Of a stretch of DNA of 44,659 bases, positions 35,818 through 44,633 are shown in pieces. Position 1 is the stretch's first letter. Every line of letters starts with the position of its first letter. This DNA is from Bacteroidales bacterium (GTDB lineage Bacteria; Bacteroidota; Bacteroidia; Bacteroidales; F082): contig JALNZU010000026.1 in NCBI GenBank assembly GCA_023229245.1, positions 1-44,659 on the forward strand. The letters run 5' to 3'. Position numbers and translations under genes: made by a program. Below the pieces are notes generated by a model. The model made no database searches, had not been told where the DNA came from, and was given only the letters and a program-made list of their open reading frames with translations.

Positions 35818-36606
35818 TTAATTTCCTCCTGACTTTTCTACAAGTTTGTTTTTTTGAATGATTTCGCGTGCCAAGTTAAGATAATTTACTGCACCCGTAC
35901 TTGTTGCATCGTGCATGATGATTGTCTCACCAAAGCTGGGGGCCTCACTTAGCCGTGTATTACGGTTTATGATGGTTTCAAAAACCATTTGCTGAAAATG
36001 GGTCTTCACCTCTTCGACTACTTGTTTTGAAAGGCGTAATCTGGAATCGAACATCGTAAGTAATATGCCTTCTATATCAAGGTTTGGATTTAGTCGGGTT
36101 TGAACTATCTTAATGGTATTCAACAACTTCCCTAATCCTTCTAATGCAAAATATTCGCATTGGACCGGGATAATAACCGAATCGGCAGCTGTTAACGCAT
36201 TGATAGTGATAAGCCCTAATGAAGGTGAACAATCAATGATAATAAAGTCATACTCATCTTTTATTGGTTCAATCACTTTTGCCATCATACGTTCTCTATC
36301 CGACATATGTATCATCTCTATCTCAGCACCTACCAAATCAATATGTGCCGGTAGCAGATATAAATATGGTGTATTGGTTTCGACTACCACTTGTTTAGGG
36401 TCGTGATTTTCGATGATGCACTCGTATATGCTATATTTTATATCTCTGGGATCATAACCAAGTCCTGAGGTAGCGTTAGCCTGTGGGTCGGCATCGATGA
36501 TCAGGGTTCTAAACTCCAACACCGCCAGACTGGCAGCCAGATTGATGGCAGTAGTAGTTTTACCTACACCACCTTTTTGATTTGCTATGGCAATAATTTT
36601 CCCCAT
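35818..36606 (-). CDS. parA: Chromosome-partitioning ATPase ParA (Soj)
   Basis: 262 residues, the short chromosomal type without an N-terminal DNA-binding domain. The deviant Walker A is QKGGVGKTTTAINLA (from residue 10); Walker A' I-I-D-A-D-P-Q-A-N is at about 37-46; Walker B I-I-I-D-C-S-P-S-L-G follows near 122-131. First gene of the parA-parB-DUF5683-dapB run, which may continue to lepB. Its location suggests chromosome segregation rather than plasmid maintenance. Confidence 0.97.
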   Translation of the reverse strand: MGKIIAIANQKGGVGKTTTAINLAASLAVLEFRTLIIDADPQANATSGLGYDPRDIKYSIYECIIENHDPKQVVVETNTPYLYLLPAHIDLVGAEIEMIHMSDRERMMAKVIEPIKDEYDFIIIDCSPSLGLITINALTAADSVIIPVQCEYFALEGLGKLLNTIKIVQTRLNPNLDIEGILLTMFDSRLRLSKQVVEEVKTHFQQMVFETIINRNTRLSEAPSFGETIIMHDATSTGAVNYLNLAREIIQKNKLVEKSGGN

Positions 36607-36926
36607 ATCTCGTACCGTACTATTCCAAGTGTTAATAATTCTTTTAGCCCTCTGAACCTATCCCAAAGGGATATTATCAGCTGTTGCTGTTAAAAGTATT
36701 CACAATCGCTGATCAAGTCGTATCTACAAAACTTTCATACACAAACTATTATTCTAGCAGTATATTGTATGCAGCACACAGAGATTCAACTAAGCGGATG
36801 AACACATGCAATCGGATCAACTTACGCACAATTTTTGTCATACTGCGTGTATTGGCAATGGCAAAACAAGTGCAGGCTCATTTTTTCTTGCATTGAGTTC
36901 AGCCTCTGATACCAGAATTACAATTC
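36607..36926. other. Intergenic region between parA and the PUR-family gene
   Basis: 320 AT-rich bases. It must hold the parA promoter, but I see no exact TAnnTTTG on the minus strand. No RNA, repeat or small gene with recognisable features. Confidence 0.55.
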
Positions 36927-37247
36927 CTATGTACTTATATCTCCATCTGTACTCTGATTCTCTTCCTTCAGATAATCATCCGGAAACTCACCGGTCTCAA
37001 TAAAATGAATAGACTCGGTAAGACTTTTCATAAATTTTTCAAAGTCTTCTTTGTACAAGAATAGCTTGTGTTTTTCATAGAAAAATTTTCCTTGATCATT
37101 GCTGAATCTTCGTTTACTTTCAGTGATGGTCAAATATTTTTCATCATTTCTTGTTTGTTTTACATCGAAAAAATAGGTTCTCTTCCCTGCACGGGTAGTA
37201 CGGGAAAACAAGCCTTCCCTTCTCTCGATATTTTCTTGCTCATCCAT
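36927..37247 (-). CDS. PUR-family DNA/RNA-binding protein (DUF3276)
   Basis: 106 residues, matching the small Bacteroidota PUR-alpha-like family (studied in Borrelia as BpuR). The PUR core shows G-K-R-T-Y-F-F-D-V-K-Q-T-R-N-D-E-K-Y-L, then I-T-E-S-K-R-R, ending with F-F-Y-E-K-H-K-L-F-L-Y-K-E-D-F. The acidic tail (about 85-106) is probably disordered. It likely binds single-stranded nucleic acid and may act as a regulator. Monocistronic, with a good promoter of its own. Confidence 0.9.
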   Translation of the reverse strand: MDEQENIERREGLFSRTTRAGKRTYFFDVKQTRNDEKYLTITESKRRFSNDQGKFFYEKHKLFLYKEDFEKFMKSLTESIHFIETGEFPDDYLKEENQSTDGDIST

Positions 37248-37282
37248 CTTCGCTTATATTTGATTCAACAAAATTCCCTATG

Positions 37283-37311
37283 CAAAGGTAAAAAAGTTTT
37301 TTTGCAATCAA
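37283..37311 (-). promoter_or_regulatory. Promoter of the PUR-family gene
   Basis: On the minus strand: TTG (37309-37311), 18-base spacer, TACCTTTG (37283-37290), matching the Bacteroidota consensus 36 bases before the ATG at 37247. Confidence 0.5.
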
Positions 37312-37374
37312 CATCTTAAAAAATACTGTAGCGAGGCTTGACTCATTTACGCACAAATACCTGCCATAAAAAAG

Positions 37375-37405
37375 TTGTCCTGTACAAAATGATAGAATAG
37401 TTTCG
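37375..37405 (+). promoter_or_regulatory. Possible promoter of the first CotH gene
   Basis: TTG at 37375-37377, 20-base spacer, TAGTTTCG at 37398-37405, one mismatch to TAnnTTTG. It would give a leader of about 125 bases. Confidence 0.3.
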
Positions 37406-37535
37406 ATGTTGGTTTGTGCAAGCTTACAAAAAGCAAAGAGGTCAAATAAAAAACAAAGATCATACAGAGAAAATCATAATAAAGCCGTGTCTAACACGTT
37501 GTAAGGTTAATTGAGTAGTCACATATTTAGCTCTT

Positions 37536-39044
37536 ATGAAAAATAATATACCTATCTGTCTCATCCTCCTTATCCTGTTAGTTAGTGCATGCAAAAAAAA
37601 ATCAAACGACACTATTCATCCCACTGACAAGGAGTTTGTAAGTTTTCAGTTTAAAGCTGGTTTGAACCCTGATCTCACAAATACTGTAGAGGGTCAAATA
37701 ATTGATTCTCTTATAGTTCTTGAAATATCTCAGACAATAAATAATGAAGCTTTAATTGCAAGCTTTGAGTTTAAAGGGAAGGCTGTATTTATTGGAACGG
37801 CTGAACAAAAATCGGGAGTGACTATCAACGACTTTTCTCAACCTATTGATTATATAATACATGCCAAAGATAATAGCACAAAAAAATATACTGTGATCGT
37901 CAAACGATCGGATGATCTGAAAACAGTGCTCCCGCATATTTTTATAGAAGTAGAAGATGGTGCTGAAATAGTAGAAAAAGACACCTACCTACATGCCACT
38001 ATCACTATAGACGGTAAAGGAAGCTACGAAGACTACACTGGATTGACACAAATCAAAGGCAGGGGTAATACAAGCTGGTATTTACCTAAGAAACCGTATC
38101 GGCTCAAGCTTCATGTAAAAGCTCCGCTCTTGGGATTGCCCGCATACAAAGACTGGGTATTGCTTGCCGAGTATCTTGATGGAAGCATGTTGTATAACTC
38201 CGTCCCTTTCAAAGCTGCCCGGCAGTTGGGCATTCCTTATACCAATCATATCATACCGGTAGAGCTGACTATCAACAATGTGTATAAAGGTGTGTATGCC
38301 TTTACCGAACACAAAGAAGTAGGGGTCGGTCGTATTGATATTGGAAAAAACGGCTTACTGCTTGAGTTGGACAATAACTATGATGAAGACTGGAAATTTC
38401 AGTCGAATTATTTTGGCTTGCCGGTGATGATTCAATATCCAAAGAGCAAGGATATGAACAATGAACGCTTAGCTGCAATACGGGCTGATTTTGAGACATT
38501 CGAGAGTTTGGTATTTGACGACTCATTTCCAGACAACAATTATTTGGATTATATTGATGATCAAGCTTTTGTGGACTATTTGATAGTGTATGAGCTGACA
38601 CTGAATCAGGAGATCAATCATCCAAAAAGCACGTATATCAACAAGCTTGCAGGCGGTAAATACCGCATGGGTATTATATGGGATTTTGACTGGGCATATG
38701 GATTCAAGCCCGAAACAGGTCATTATTATGAACAAACAGCTACCTGGCCTTTATTCGTTGATATTTCGTATCCGGGTACCCTATTTTTCAAACGCCTGAT
38801 GGAGGCACCTCATATGCAGCAGCTGTTCAAGGAAAGATGGAACTGGTTTATTACCTATAAATACAGGGAGTTAAAGGAATATGTCAGAGTTTATGCATAT
38901 ACCATACAGCCTGCATTAGCCAACGATCACGACTTATGGGGGCCACGTGGCTCTACCGGAAATACTGAACAAGACCTGCAAAAAGTATTGAACTGGCTTG
39001 AAGCACGTAAAAATTTTATAGATAGCAATATCAACAATTTCTAA
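37536..39044 (+). CDS. CotH-kinase-domain lipoprotein, copy 1
   Basis: 502 residues. Lipobox LLVSAC with Cys19 lipidated, followed by K-K-K-S-N and an N-terminal beta-sandwich (about 30-128, cadherin-like/DUF5018-type with HAKDNSTKKYTV). The CotH kinase domain covers about 135-495: IKGRGNTSWYLPKKPYR, GVYAFTEHKEVG, IIWDFDWAYGF near 382, and the C-terminal ERWNWF and N-T-E-Q-D-L-Q-K-V-L-N-W-L. CotH-family proteins are atypical protein kinases in Bacillus spore coats; the Bacteroidota versions are surface lipoproteins of unknown substrate. A closely similar copy follows 130 bases downstream. Confidence 0.9.
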   Translation: MKNNIPICLILLILLVSACKKKSNDTIHPTDKEFVSFQFKAGLNPDLTNTVEGQIIDSLIVLEISQTINNEALIASFEFKGKAVFIGTAEQKSGVTINDFSQPIDYIIHAKDNSTKKYTVIVKRSDDLKTVLPHIFIEVEDGAEIVEKDTYLHATITIDGKGSYEDYTGLTQIKGRGNTSWYLPKKPYRLKLHVKAPLLGLPAYKDWVLLAEYLDGSMLYNSVPFKAARQLGIPYTNHIIPVELTINNVYKGVYAFTEHKEVGVGRIDIGKNGLLLELDNNYDEDWKFQSNYFGLPVMIQYPKSKDMNNERLAAIRADFETFESLVFDDSFPDNNYLDYIDDQAFVDYLIVYELTLNQEINHPKSTYINKLAGGKYRMGIIWDFDWAYGFKPETGHYYEQTATWPLFVDISYPGTLFFKRLMEAPHMQQLFKERWNWFITYKYRELKEYVRVYAYTIQPALANDHDLWGPRGSTGNTEQDLQKVLNWLEARKNFIDSNINNF

Positions 39045-39174
39045 GCGTTTACACAAGTCAACAAATGATGTAGTTCAGTCTGGTCTGCTTGACGCGATAA
39101 TCCATGCCATTTCATTGTGTGAACCTGCAAACGAAGCAGATCAGTTTTATAAGTAGCTCTTTAAAATAGTAAGT

Positions 39175-40689
39175 ATGAATCACAAACTAATTACATTCAG
39201 TCTCATTGTTTTAGTTGCTTTAGCAGCATGCAAAAAAAAGCAGCCCGATCCACCTGTATTATCGACAGATAAAGCTTTTATCAGTTTTACCTTAGAAAAA
39301 GAACTCAATCCTGTTTTGTCTGAGACTGTTTCAGCCGAGATAGGCACGAACGAAATCTTGTTACATATTCCCAAGATCGCCCAAAGGGAAGAGCTGATCG
39401 CCAGCTTTGAATATAAGGGTATTACAGTTTTTCTGGATACGACAGAACAAGTATCGGGTATAAGCTCTAACTTTTTTAACCAGCCACTTTCATACGTGAT
39501 TCATGCTGAAGACAGCTCTAAGACGAGTTATTCCGTTACTGTTACATGGGTACCGGAACCGGGTCCCGTACTGCCTCATATTTTCATTCAACTATATGAT
39601 GATCACCAGATAGGCGATATCAATAAAGAAAATTATATCACTGGCTATATGGAAATAGACGGCAAAGGAAAATACGATATATACGAAGGGGAGTTAGAAA
39701 TAAAAGGCAGAGGAAACAACACCTGGACTTTACCAAAAAAACCTTATAGACTAAAGCTAACAGAAAAAGCATCGCTGTTAGATTTACCTGCCTATAAAGA
39801 CTGGGTTTTGTTAGCTGAATATCTTGATGGAACAATGTTGTACAACTCAATCCCATTCAAGACGGGTCATTTATTAGATATTCCGTACACCAACCATATG
39901 TTTCCTGTGGAGCTCACAATTAATGGAGAATATCAGGGCGTCTATACATTTACCGAAAACAAGGATGTTGGGGAAGATCGTATAGATATTGGAGCCGACG
40001 GCGTTCTCCTTGAAATGGATTCCTCTTTGGACGAAGACTGGTGTTTTGTTTCAGACAAGTACGAGCTGCCTGTGATGATCCAGAATCCAAAAAGCAAGAA
40101 CATAACCGAAGAGCTCTTTAATGAAATCAAGGATGACTTTGAACAGTTTGAGGCTTTGCTCTTTGAGGATGATTTTCCAAACAACGAGTATTTAAACTAT
40201 TTCGATGATCTTGCCTTTGTGAATTATATGATCGTACATCAACTTACTTTGAATCAGGAAATTAATATTCCGAGAAGCACATATATCAACAGGCCGGTTG
40301 GTGAGAAATATAATATGGGTATCTTATGGGATTTCGACTGGGGATTCGGATACAGCCTTACCAGAGAACACTTTGATATGTCAGCGGTAAATGCCCCTTT
40401 ATTAGGAAATCAAAAACCGGGTTCACTATTTTTTCAAAGACTGATGAGTGATCCTCATATGAAAAACTTATTCAAGGACAGATGGAACTGGTTTAAAACA
40501 AATAAATACAAAGAGTTAAAGGAGTATGTATCAGAATATGCCTTTACTATTCAACCTGCCTTAGCCGATGATCATGCCCTTTGGGGTGAGAGGGGCTCAA
40601 CGGGCAATACCGAGCAAGACCTGCAAAAGGTGTTGGATTGGTTGGACGCCCGAGTAAGTTATATCGACGGATATATAAGCGATTTCTGA
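39175..40689 (+). CDS. CotH-kinase-domain lipoprotein, copy 2
   Basis: 504 residues with the same plan as its upstream neighbour: lipobox ALAAC (Cys19), short K-K-K-Q linker, N-terminal beta-sandwich, CotH kinase domain from about 140. Matching blocks include IKGRGNNTWTLPKKPYR, L-P-A-Y-K-D-W-V-L-L-A-E-Y-L-D-G, LTLNQEIN, ILWDFDWGFGY and R-G-S-T-G-N-T-E-Q-D-L-Q-K-V-L. By eye the kinase domains agree at roughly 60% of positions and the N-terminal domains less, so this is an old tandem duplication. A terminator lies 33 bases after its stop; none lies between the copies, so they are probably co-transcribed. Confidence 0.9.
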   Translation: MNHKLITFSLIVLVALAACKKKQPDPPVLSTDKAFISFTLEKELNPVLSETVSAEIGTNEILLHIPKIAQREELIASFEYKGITVFLDTTEQVSGISSNFFNQPLSYVIHAEDSSKTSYSVTVTWVPEPGPVLPHIFIQLYDDHQIGDINKENYITGYMEIDGKGKYDIYEGELEIKGRGNNTWTLPKKPYRLKLTEKASLLDLPAYKDWVLLAEYLDGTMLYNSIPFKTGHLLDIPYTNHMFPVELTINGEYQGVYTFTENKDVGEDRIDIGADGVLLEMDSSLDEDWCFVSDKYELPVMIQNPKSKNITEELFNEIKDDFEQFEALLFEDDFPNNEYLNYFDDLAFVNYMIVHQLTLNQEINIPRSTYINRPVGEKYNMGILWDFDWGFGYSLTREHFDMSAVNAPLLGNQKPGSLFFQRLMSDPHMKNLFKDRWNWFKTNKYKELKEYVSEYAFTIQPALADDHALWGERGSTGNTEQDLQKVLDWLDARVSYIDGYISDF

Positions 40690-40721
40690 GCTTTCTTTTC
40701 CCGCTTAACAGAATACAAAAG

Positions 40722-40764
40722 ACCGTGCCGACTGAGATGGAAAGCCTAACAGTGGTACGGTTTT
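40722..40764 (+). terminator. Terminator after the CotH pair
   Basis: Stem ACCGTGCC / GGTACGGT with one G-T pair (40722-40729 and 40754-40761), extended past a bulged G by ACTG / CAGT, then TTTTC. It lies 33 bases after the stop of copy 2. Confidence 0.65.
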
Positions 40765-41068
40765 CTATAAAGTGTTCCAAACCTGATATGCGAGCTACTG
40801 TTAGCAAATGAGATAGACCGATTCTATTATGAGAAAATCATAAGATATAAGACCCAGTGTAGAAGGCTATAACAACTCTATACTTAAAATTTCTATCTTC
40901 AACTTTTGTTTATCCAAGAGGGTAATTCAGATAAAATACCATACAAAACTGAATAAGCCAACCATACTTCTTATTTTTGTCAAGGAATTGCGTCACATAG
41001 TGAATGGATGTTCCTCACATATTTACATGATCATTCATTGATTAGCAATCCTCTCTAAAGCAGTAGTG
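40765..41068. other. Intergenic region before the sulfatase-fold gene
   Basis: 304 AT-rich bases. Apart from the -7 box at 40972, no gene, RNA or repeat is visible. Confidence 0.55.
40972..40979 (+). promoter_or_regulatory. -7 box of the transferase/lipid-kinase pair
   Basis: TATTTTTG matches TAnnTTTG, 89 bases before the ATG. No well-placed TTTG upstream. Confidence 0.35.
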
Positions 41069-43036
41069 ATGATAATACGGTTTTCGATCAAACAGCGTCT
41101 GAATCAGCCCATGTTATTAGTGGCTCGATTAGCGTTCGTGTTTGTTATACTTAGTTTTACACGCTGGTTATTCTATATCTTCAACCTGAATAGCTTCCAT
41201 CATATCCGATTTGGCGAGCTCATGCAAATAATGTTTGTCGGCATACGCTACGATGCCAGTGTCATCGCTTATTTCAATCTGCTTTTTATTTTCTTGAGCC
41301 TGCTTCCATTTAGTTTCAGGTATCACCCCTTATACGAAAAATCATTACGGATAATTTATGTCATCACCAACAGCATCCTTATCATTCTCAATCTGATAGA
41401 TGTAATTCTTTATCGATACATTTCCAAACGAACTACTACCGAACTTACAGAGTTTTTCTTTAATCCGGCTGAAAATTCAAGTGGTTTATTGCTACGTTTT
41501 TTCATTGACTTCTGGTATATCCTACTGATTGCCATACTTTTAATATATACTTTAGTATATTTCGGCCGATTTTTTAAAAGTCAAAGTCCGACACCAATAC
41601 GTAGGTTAGGATGGTATGTGCGGCAAACCTCCTGGCTGTTGGTTTTTATTTTCTTTACTATTATTGCCGCCCGGGGTGGATTTCAGCTTAAACCAATAGG
41701 GTTAATAAGTGCTGCTCAATATACTGAGAGCCGTAATATTCCCTTACTGATCAATACTCCATTTTCCATTATAAAAACCTTTGGCAGTAGATCACTAACT
41801 GAGAAAACTTATTTTACGGAGCAGGAATTGATCGATGTGTTTACACCAATTCATATGACATCCGAATCATTGGATAAATCGGATAGCCTTTCCTGTCAAG
41901 GATTTAATGTTGTCATTCTCATCATCGAAAGTCTGGGCCGCGATTATATTGGTTTTTACACTCCTCGTCAACAAACTCTTACCCCTTTTTTAGACAGTTT
42001 ATTTTCACATAGCATAGTATTTGATGGCTTTGCCAATGGCAAACGCTCTATTGAGGCTCTCCCCTCCATATTAGCAGGGATTCCCTCGCTTATGCCATCC
42101 GATTTTCCGAGCTCACCTTATATAAATAACCACATACAAGGTATAGGTACTATCCTGAAAGGTGAAGGCTATAATACGGCTTTTTTTCATGGGGGAAACA
42201 ATGGGACTATGGGTTTTGATATCTTCTCGGCTATGAGTGGTTTTGAGCAGTATTTTGGGAGAGACGAGTTTCCTTCCAATAAATATTTCGATGGCCATTG
42301 GGGAATTTATGACGAGCCTTTTCTGCTTTATACGATTCAGGAGATCAATAAAATAAAGCCTCCTTTTGCAGCTGGGATCTTCACCTTATCGTCACATCAT
42401 CCCTACAGCCTGCCACCCGAATTTCAGGGAATGTTCAAACAGGCACACAACAATATGGAAGCTACATTTTGCTATGTAGATCATGCGTTACAGATATTTT
42501 TTCAGGAGGCAGCCCAACAGCCTTGGTTTGAGAAAACAATCTTTGTCATCACTGCCGATCATACACCCGAAAACACCTATCAGGCTATTTCGGGAGATTT
42601 TGAATCAGTATATGCGGTACCTATAGTGTTTTATATTCCTGAAAAAGCTATCCCATACTATAGAGACAAGGCTCAGCATATTGATATCTTACCTTCATTG
42701 ATGGCTTTGTTAGACAGCCGTCAGCCTGTATTTTCCTTCGGACGCAATCTGTTCGACCCAATACATCCACCTTATGTATTAAACTATATGAACGAAATGT
42801 TTAAGTTCGTCCGCAACGACACCTTAGTGATTACCAATGGCGATGCGATCTTGGAGATGTACGATCTGCGTAGTGATCCAACTATGGAACATAACCTACT
42901 ACCGTTGAACTCATCTGTTTCCGATCCACTATTGCAGTTTTCAAGAGGAATTATTCAGCAATACAATAATCGCATGATACGTAACCAGTTGTTTCCTTTA
43001 GTAGATGAACCGGATCAGCAGCACATAGAGCCATGA
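41069..43036 (+). CDS. LtaS/OpgB-type membrane sulfatase-fold transferase
   Basis: 655 residues from the ATG at 41069 (a GTG three bases upstream is possible). About five membrane segments lie in residues 15-205, then an extracytoplasmic alkaline-phosphatase-superfamily domain. Metal and catalytic sites: Glu287 in VILIIESLGRDYIG, Ser327 in NGKRSIEALPS where LtaS has its catalytic threonine, and Asp497-His498 in VITADHTPE. Relatives move phosphoglycerol or phosphoethanolamine from phospholipids onto glycans or lipids and release diacylglycerol. Lipoteichoic acid itself is not expected in this group. The stop overlaps the lipid-kinase start by 4 bases (ATGA). Confidence 0.88.
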   Translation: MIIRFSIKQRLNQPMLLVARLAFVFVILSFTRWLFYIFNLNSFHHIRFGELMQIMFVGIRYDASVIAYFNLLFIFLSLLPFSFRYHPLYEKSLRIIYVITNSILIILNLIDVILYRYISKRTTTELTEFFFNPAENSSGLLLRFFIDFWYILLIAILLIYTLVYFGRFFKSQSPTPIRRLGWYVRQTSWLLVFIFFTIIAARGGFQLKPIGLISAAQYTESRNIPLLINTPFSIIKTFGSRSLTEKTYFTEQELIDVFTPIHMTSESLDKSDSLSCQGFNVVILIIESLGRDYIGFYTPRQQTLTPFLDSLFSHSIVFDGFANGKRSIEALPSILAGIPSLMPSDFPSSPYINNHIQGIGTILKGEGYNTAFFHGGNNGTMGFDIFSAMSGFEQYFGRDEFPSNKYFDGHWGIYDEPFLLYTIQEINKIKPPFAAGIFTLSSHHPYSLPPEFQGMFKQAHNNMEATFCYVDHALQIFFQEAAQQPWFEKTIFVITADHTPENTYQAISGDFESVYAVPIVFYIPEKAIPYYRDKAQHIDILPSLMALLDSRQPVFSFGRNLFDPIHPPYVLNYMNEMFKFVRNDTLVITNGDAILEMYDLRSDPTMEHNLLPLNSSVSDPLLQFSRGIIQQYNNRMIRNQLFPLVDEPDQQHIEP

Positions 43037-44007
43037 AAAAGCAATTATTTTTTGTCGTCAATCCTAAAGCCGGTCAGCGTCGTAAAGAAAGCTTTCCGGA
43101 TTTTGTACAAGCCAGATTGAATCACCAGGCGTTTACGTTTGATATTGCTTTCACTCAAGGGCAAGGTCATGCCACAGCTTTAGCACAGCAGGCAGTAAAA
43201 GACGGTGCTGATATGGTAGTAGCTGTAGGAGGCGATGGCACCATCAATGAAGTTGCCCGATCACTTATAGGCACAACTACTTCTTTGGGTATTGTCCCGA
43301 GTGGATCAGGAAATGGGTTAGCCCGTCATCTGAACATTCCACTCTCATTTAAAGGAGCTATAGAAGCTATCAACGAAGGTAATATAGTTGAAATTGATAC
43401 AGTAAAACTCAACGATCAGGTGTTTGTCAGCATAGCCGGCGTTGGATATGATGCGCTGATAGCTGAACAATTCGCCAAAGATAAGCATAGAGGATTTTTT
43501 ACTTATTTCAAGTTGGTAGCCTCACTTTTTCCGGGATACGAGCCTCAGGATTATACACTGACCATCGATGAAAGACCTATGATCACTACTAAAGCCCTAT
43601 TTATCAGTTTAGCCAATTCAAATCAGTTTGGATATAATACCATTATCGCTCCTAACGCACAGCTGAACGATGGGATGATAGATGTATGCATTGTTCAAAA
43701 ACCAACTATCTTTGAGCTTCCTATCATAATCAACTTGCTGTTTCTAAATAAGATACATCACTCCCGGCAAGTCAAGATATTTCAAGCTAATAAGCTTAGC
43801 CTAGGCCGTACCACCAATCCTGTTGTTAATTTAGATGGAGAACCGGTGCAAATGGACCTGATGCTTCAGGCCGAAGTTAATCCATTAAGCCTTAAAGTGG
43901 CAATCCCAACCAAAACAAGGGTATTCGATCCAGCTGAATTGGTCTTATCGAGATTTATAAATGCACAGAAAAAAATTCAACATGAACTGAAAAAACTCAT
44001 TAGATGA
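43033..44007 (+). CDS. Diacylglycerol/lipid kinase (DagK/YegS family)
   Basis: 324 residues. The catalytic-domain hallmark GGDGT is at 66-70 (V-A-V-G-G-D-G-T-I-N-E-V) and the nucleotide-binding P-S-G-S-G-N-G-L-A-R at 89-98; the N-terminal FFVVNPKAG strand is typical. The second domain contains V-S-I-A-G-V-G-Y-D-A and N-L-D-G-E-P. Such soluble kinases phosphorylate diacylglycerol or related lipids to recycle them into phospholipid. Four-base overlap with the transferase gene suggests coupled translation and a joint role. Confidence 0.92.
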   Translation: MKKQLFFVVNPKAGQRRKESFPDFVQARLNHQAFTFDIAFTQGQGHATALAQQAVKDGADMVVAVGGDGTINEVARSLIGTTTSLGIVPSGSGNGLARHLNIPLSFKGAIEAINEGNIVEIDTVKLNDQVFVSIAGVGYDALIAEQFAKDKHRGFFTYFKLVASLFPGYEPQDYTLTIDERPMITTKALFISLANSNQFGYNTIIAPNAQLNDGMIDVCIVQKPTIFELPIIINLLFLNKIHHSRQVKIFQANKLSLGRTTNPVVNLDGEPVQMDLMLQAEVNPLSLKVAIPTKTRVFDPAELVLSRFINAQKKIQHELKKLIR

Positions 44008-44138
44008 GATGATTGCAAAAATTTCATCTTAGATGAGTAACAGACAATATAAAGAAGTATGAAGGTTACATTGTGATGATACGCACTTAAAATATCTACA
44101 ACATTTTTATACACAAATAGTTAAAGTAAAATTATCAG

Positions 44139-44468
44139 ATGAAAAAGCGTAAAGGAGGTATTGTTTATTCTACTAATCCTGACTTTCAATACGAAACTGA
44201 TGAGCCTATAGTAAGCTTGCCTAACAATCAGCAGCAGTTGAGGGTTATGCTTGACAAAAAACAGCGTGGAGGCAAGAAAGTCACTCTTGTCATTGGTTTT
44301 GTTGGGAATGAGAGCGACTTGCAAGAGCTTGGTAAACGGCTTAAAAATCTTTGTGGCACTGGTGGCACAGTAAAAAGCAATGAAATCATGCTACAAGGTG
44401 ACTTTCGTGAGAAAGTGTTGCAACAACTGTTGAAAGAAGGTTTTAAAGCTAAGTTAGCCGGAGGATAA
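44139..44468 (+). CDS. SUI1/YciH-family translation factor
   Basis: 109 residues with a basic N-terminal tail and the SUI1 fold: K-K-V-T-L-V-I-G-F-V-G then L-C-G-T-G-G-T-V-K, then G-D-F-R-E-K-V-L-Q-Q-L-L. YciH-type proteins are the bacterial relatives of eukaryotic eIF1 and influence start-site fidelity or stress translation. A GGAGG lies at 44460-44464 just before its stop and may serve the overlapping next frame. A weak hairpin (AGATGA/TCATCT) near 44010-44035 separates it from the lipid kinase. Confidence 0.93.
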   Translation: MKKRKGGIVYSTNPDFQYETDEPIVSLPNNQQQLRVMLDKKQRGGKKVTLVIGFVGNESDLQELGKRLKNLCGTGGTVKSNEIMLQGDFREKVLQQLLKEGFKAKLAGG

Positions 44469-44569
44469 TGTCTGATGACAAGCTTTTAAATCCTGTCTAT
44501 TGGCGCGAGCAATATCTAAGGGAAAAGATTCGCTCTTGTCTTCCGCACATTTCGGGACACCCAAATTAA
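44468..44569 (+). pseudogene. Small gene cut off by the insertion sequence
   Basis: An ATG overlapping the SUI1 stop (TAATG), three bases after GGAGG, opens a frame beginning M-S-D-D-K-L-L-N-P-V-Y-W-R-E-Q-Y-L. It reads into the first arm of the inverted repeat at 44549 and stops 20 codon-bases later at 44567. The coding part before the repeat is 27 codons. I do not recognise the family. The overlap and strong ribosome site suggest a real gene whose 3' part was displaced by the element. Confidence 0.4.
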
Positions 44570-44626
44570 ATAGTTAATAATCAATGACATATCAAGTTAT
44601 TTTTCTATTTTTGGGTGTCCCGAAAT
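44549..44626. repeat. Perfect 17-bp inverted repeat
   Basis: ATTTCGGGACACCCAAA at 44549-44565 and its exact reverse complement at 44610-44626, separated by 44 AT-rich bases. It does not extend beyond 17 bp in either direction. RNA made across it would fold into a stable hairpin. Confidence 0.95.
44606..44613 (+). promoter_or_regulatory. -7 box of the transposase, inside the repeat arm
   Basis: TATTTTTG matches TAnnTTTG and overlaps the start of the right repeat arm. The start point would be near 44620, 14 bases before the transposase ATG. No -33 TTG seen. Confidence 0.35.
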
Positions 44627-44633
44627 ATTTTCT

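Noticed and set aside
38942..38951. Palindrome GCCACGTGGC
   Set aside because: Inside the first CotH gene; encodes conserved residues and lacks parS arms.
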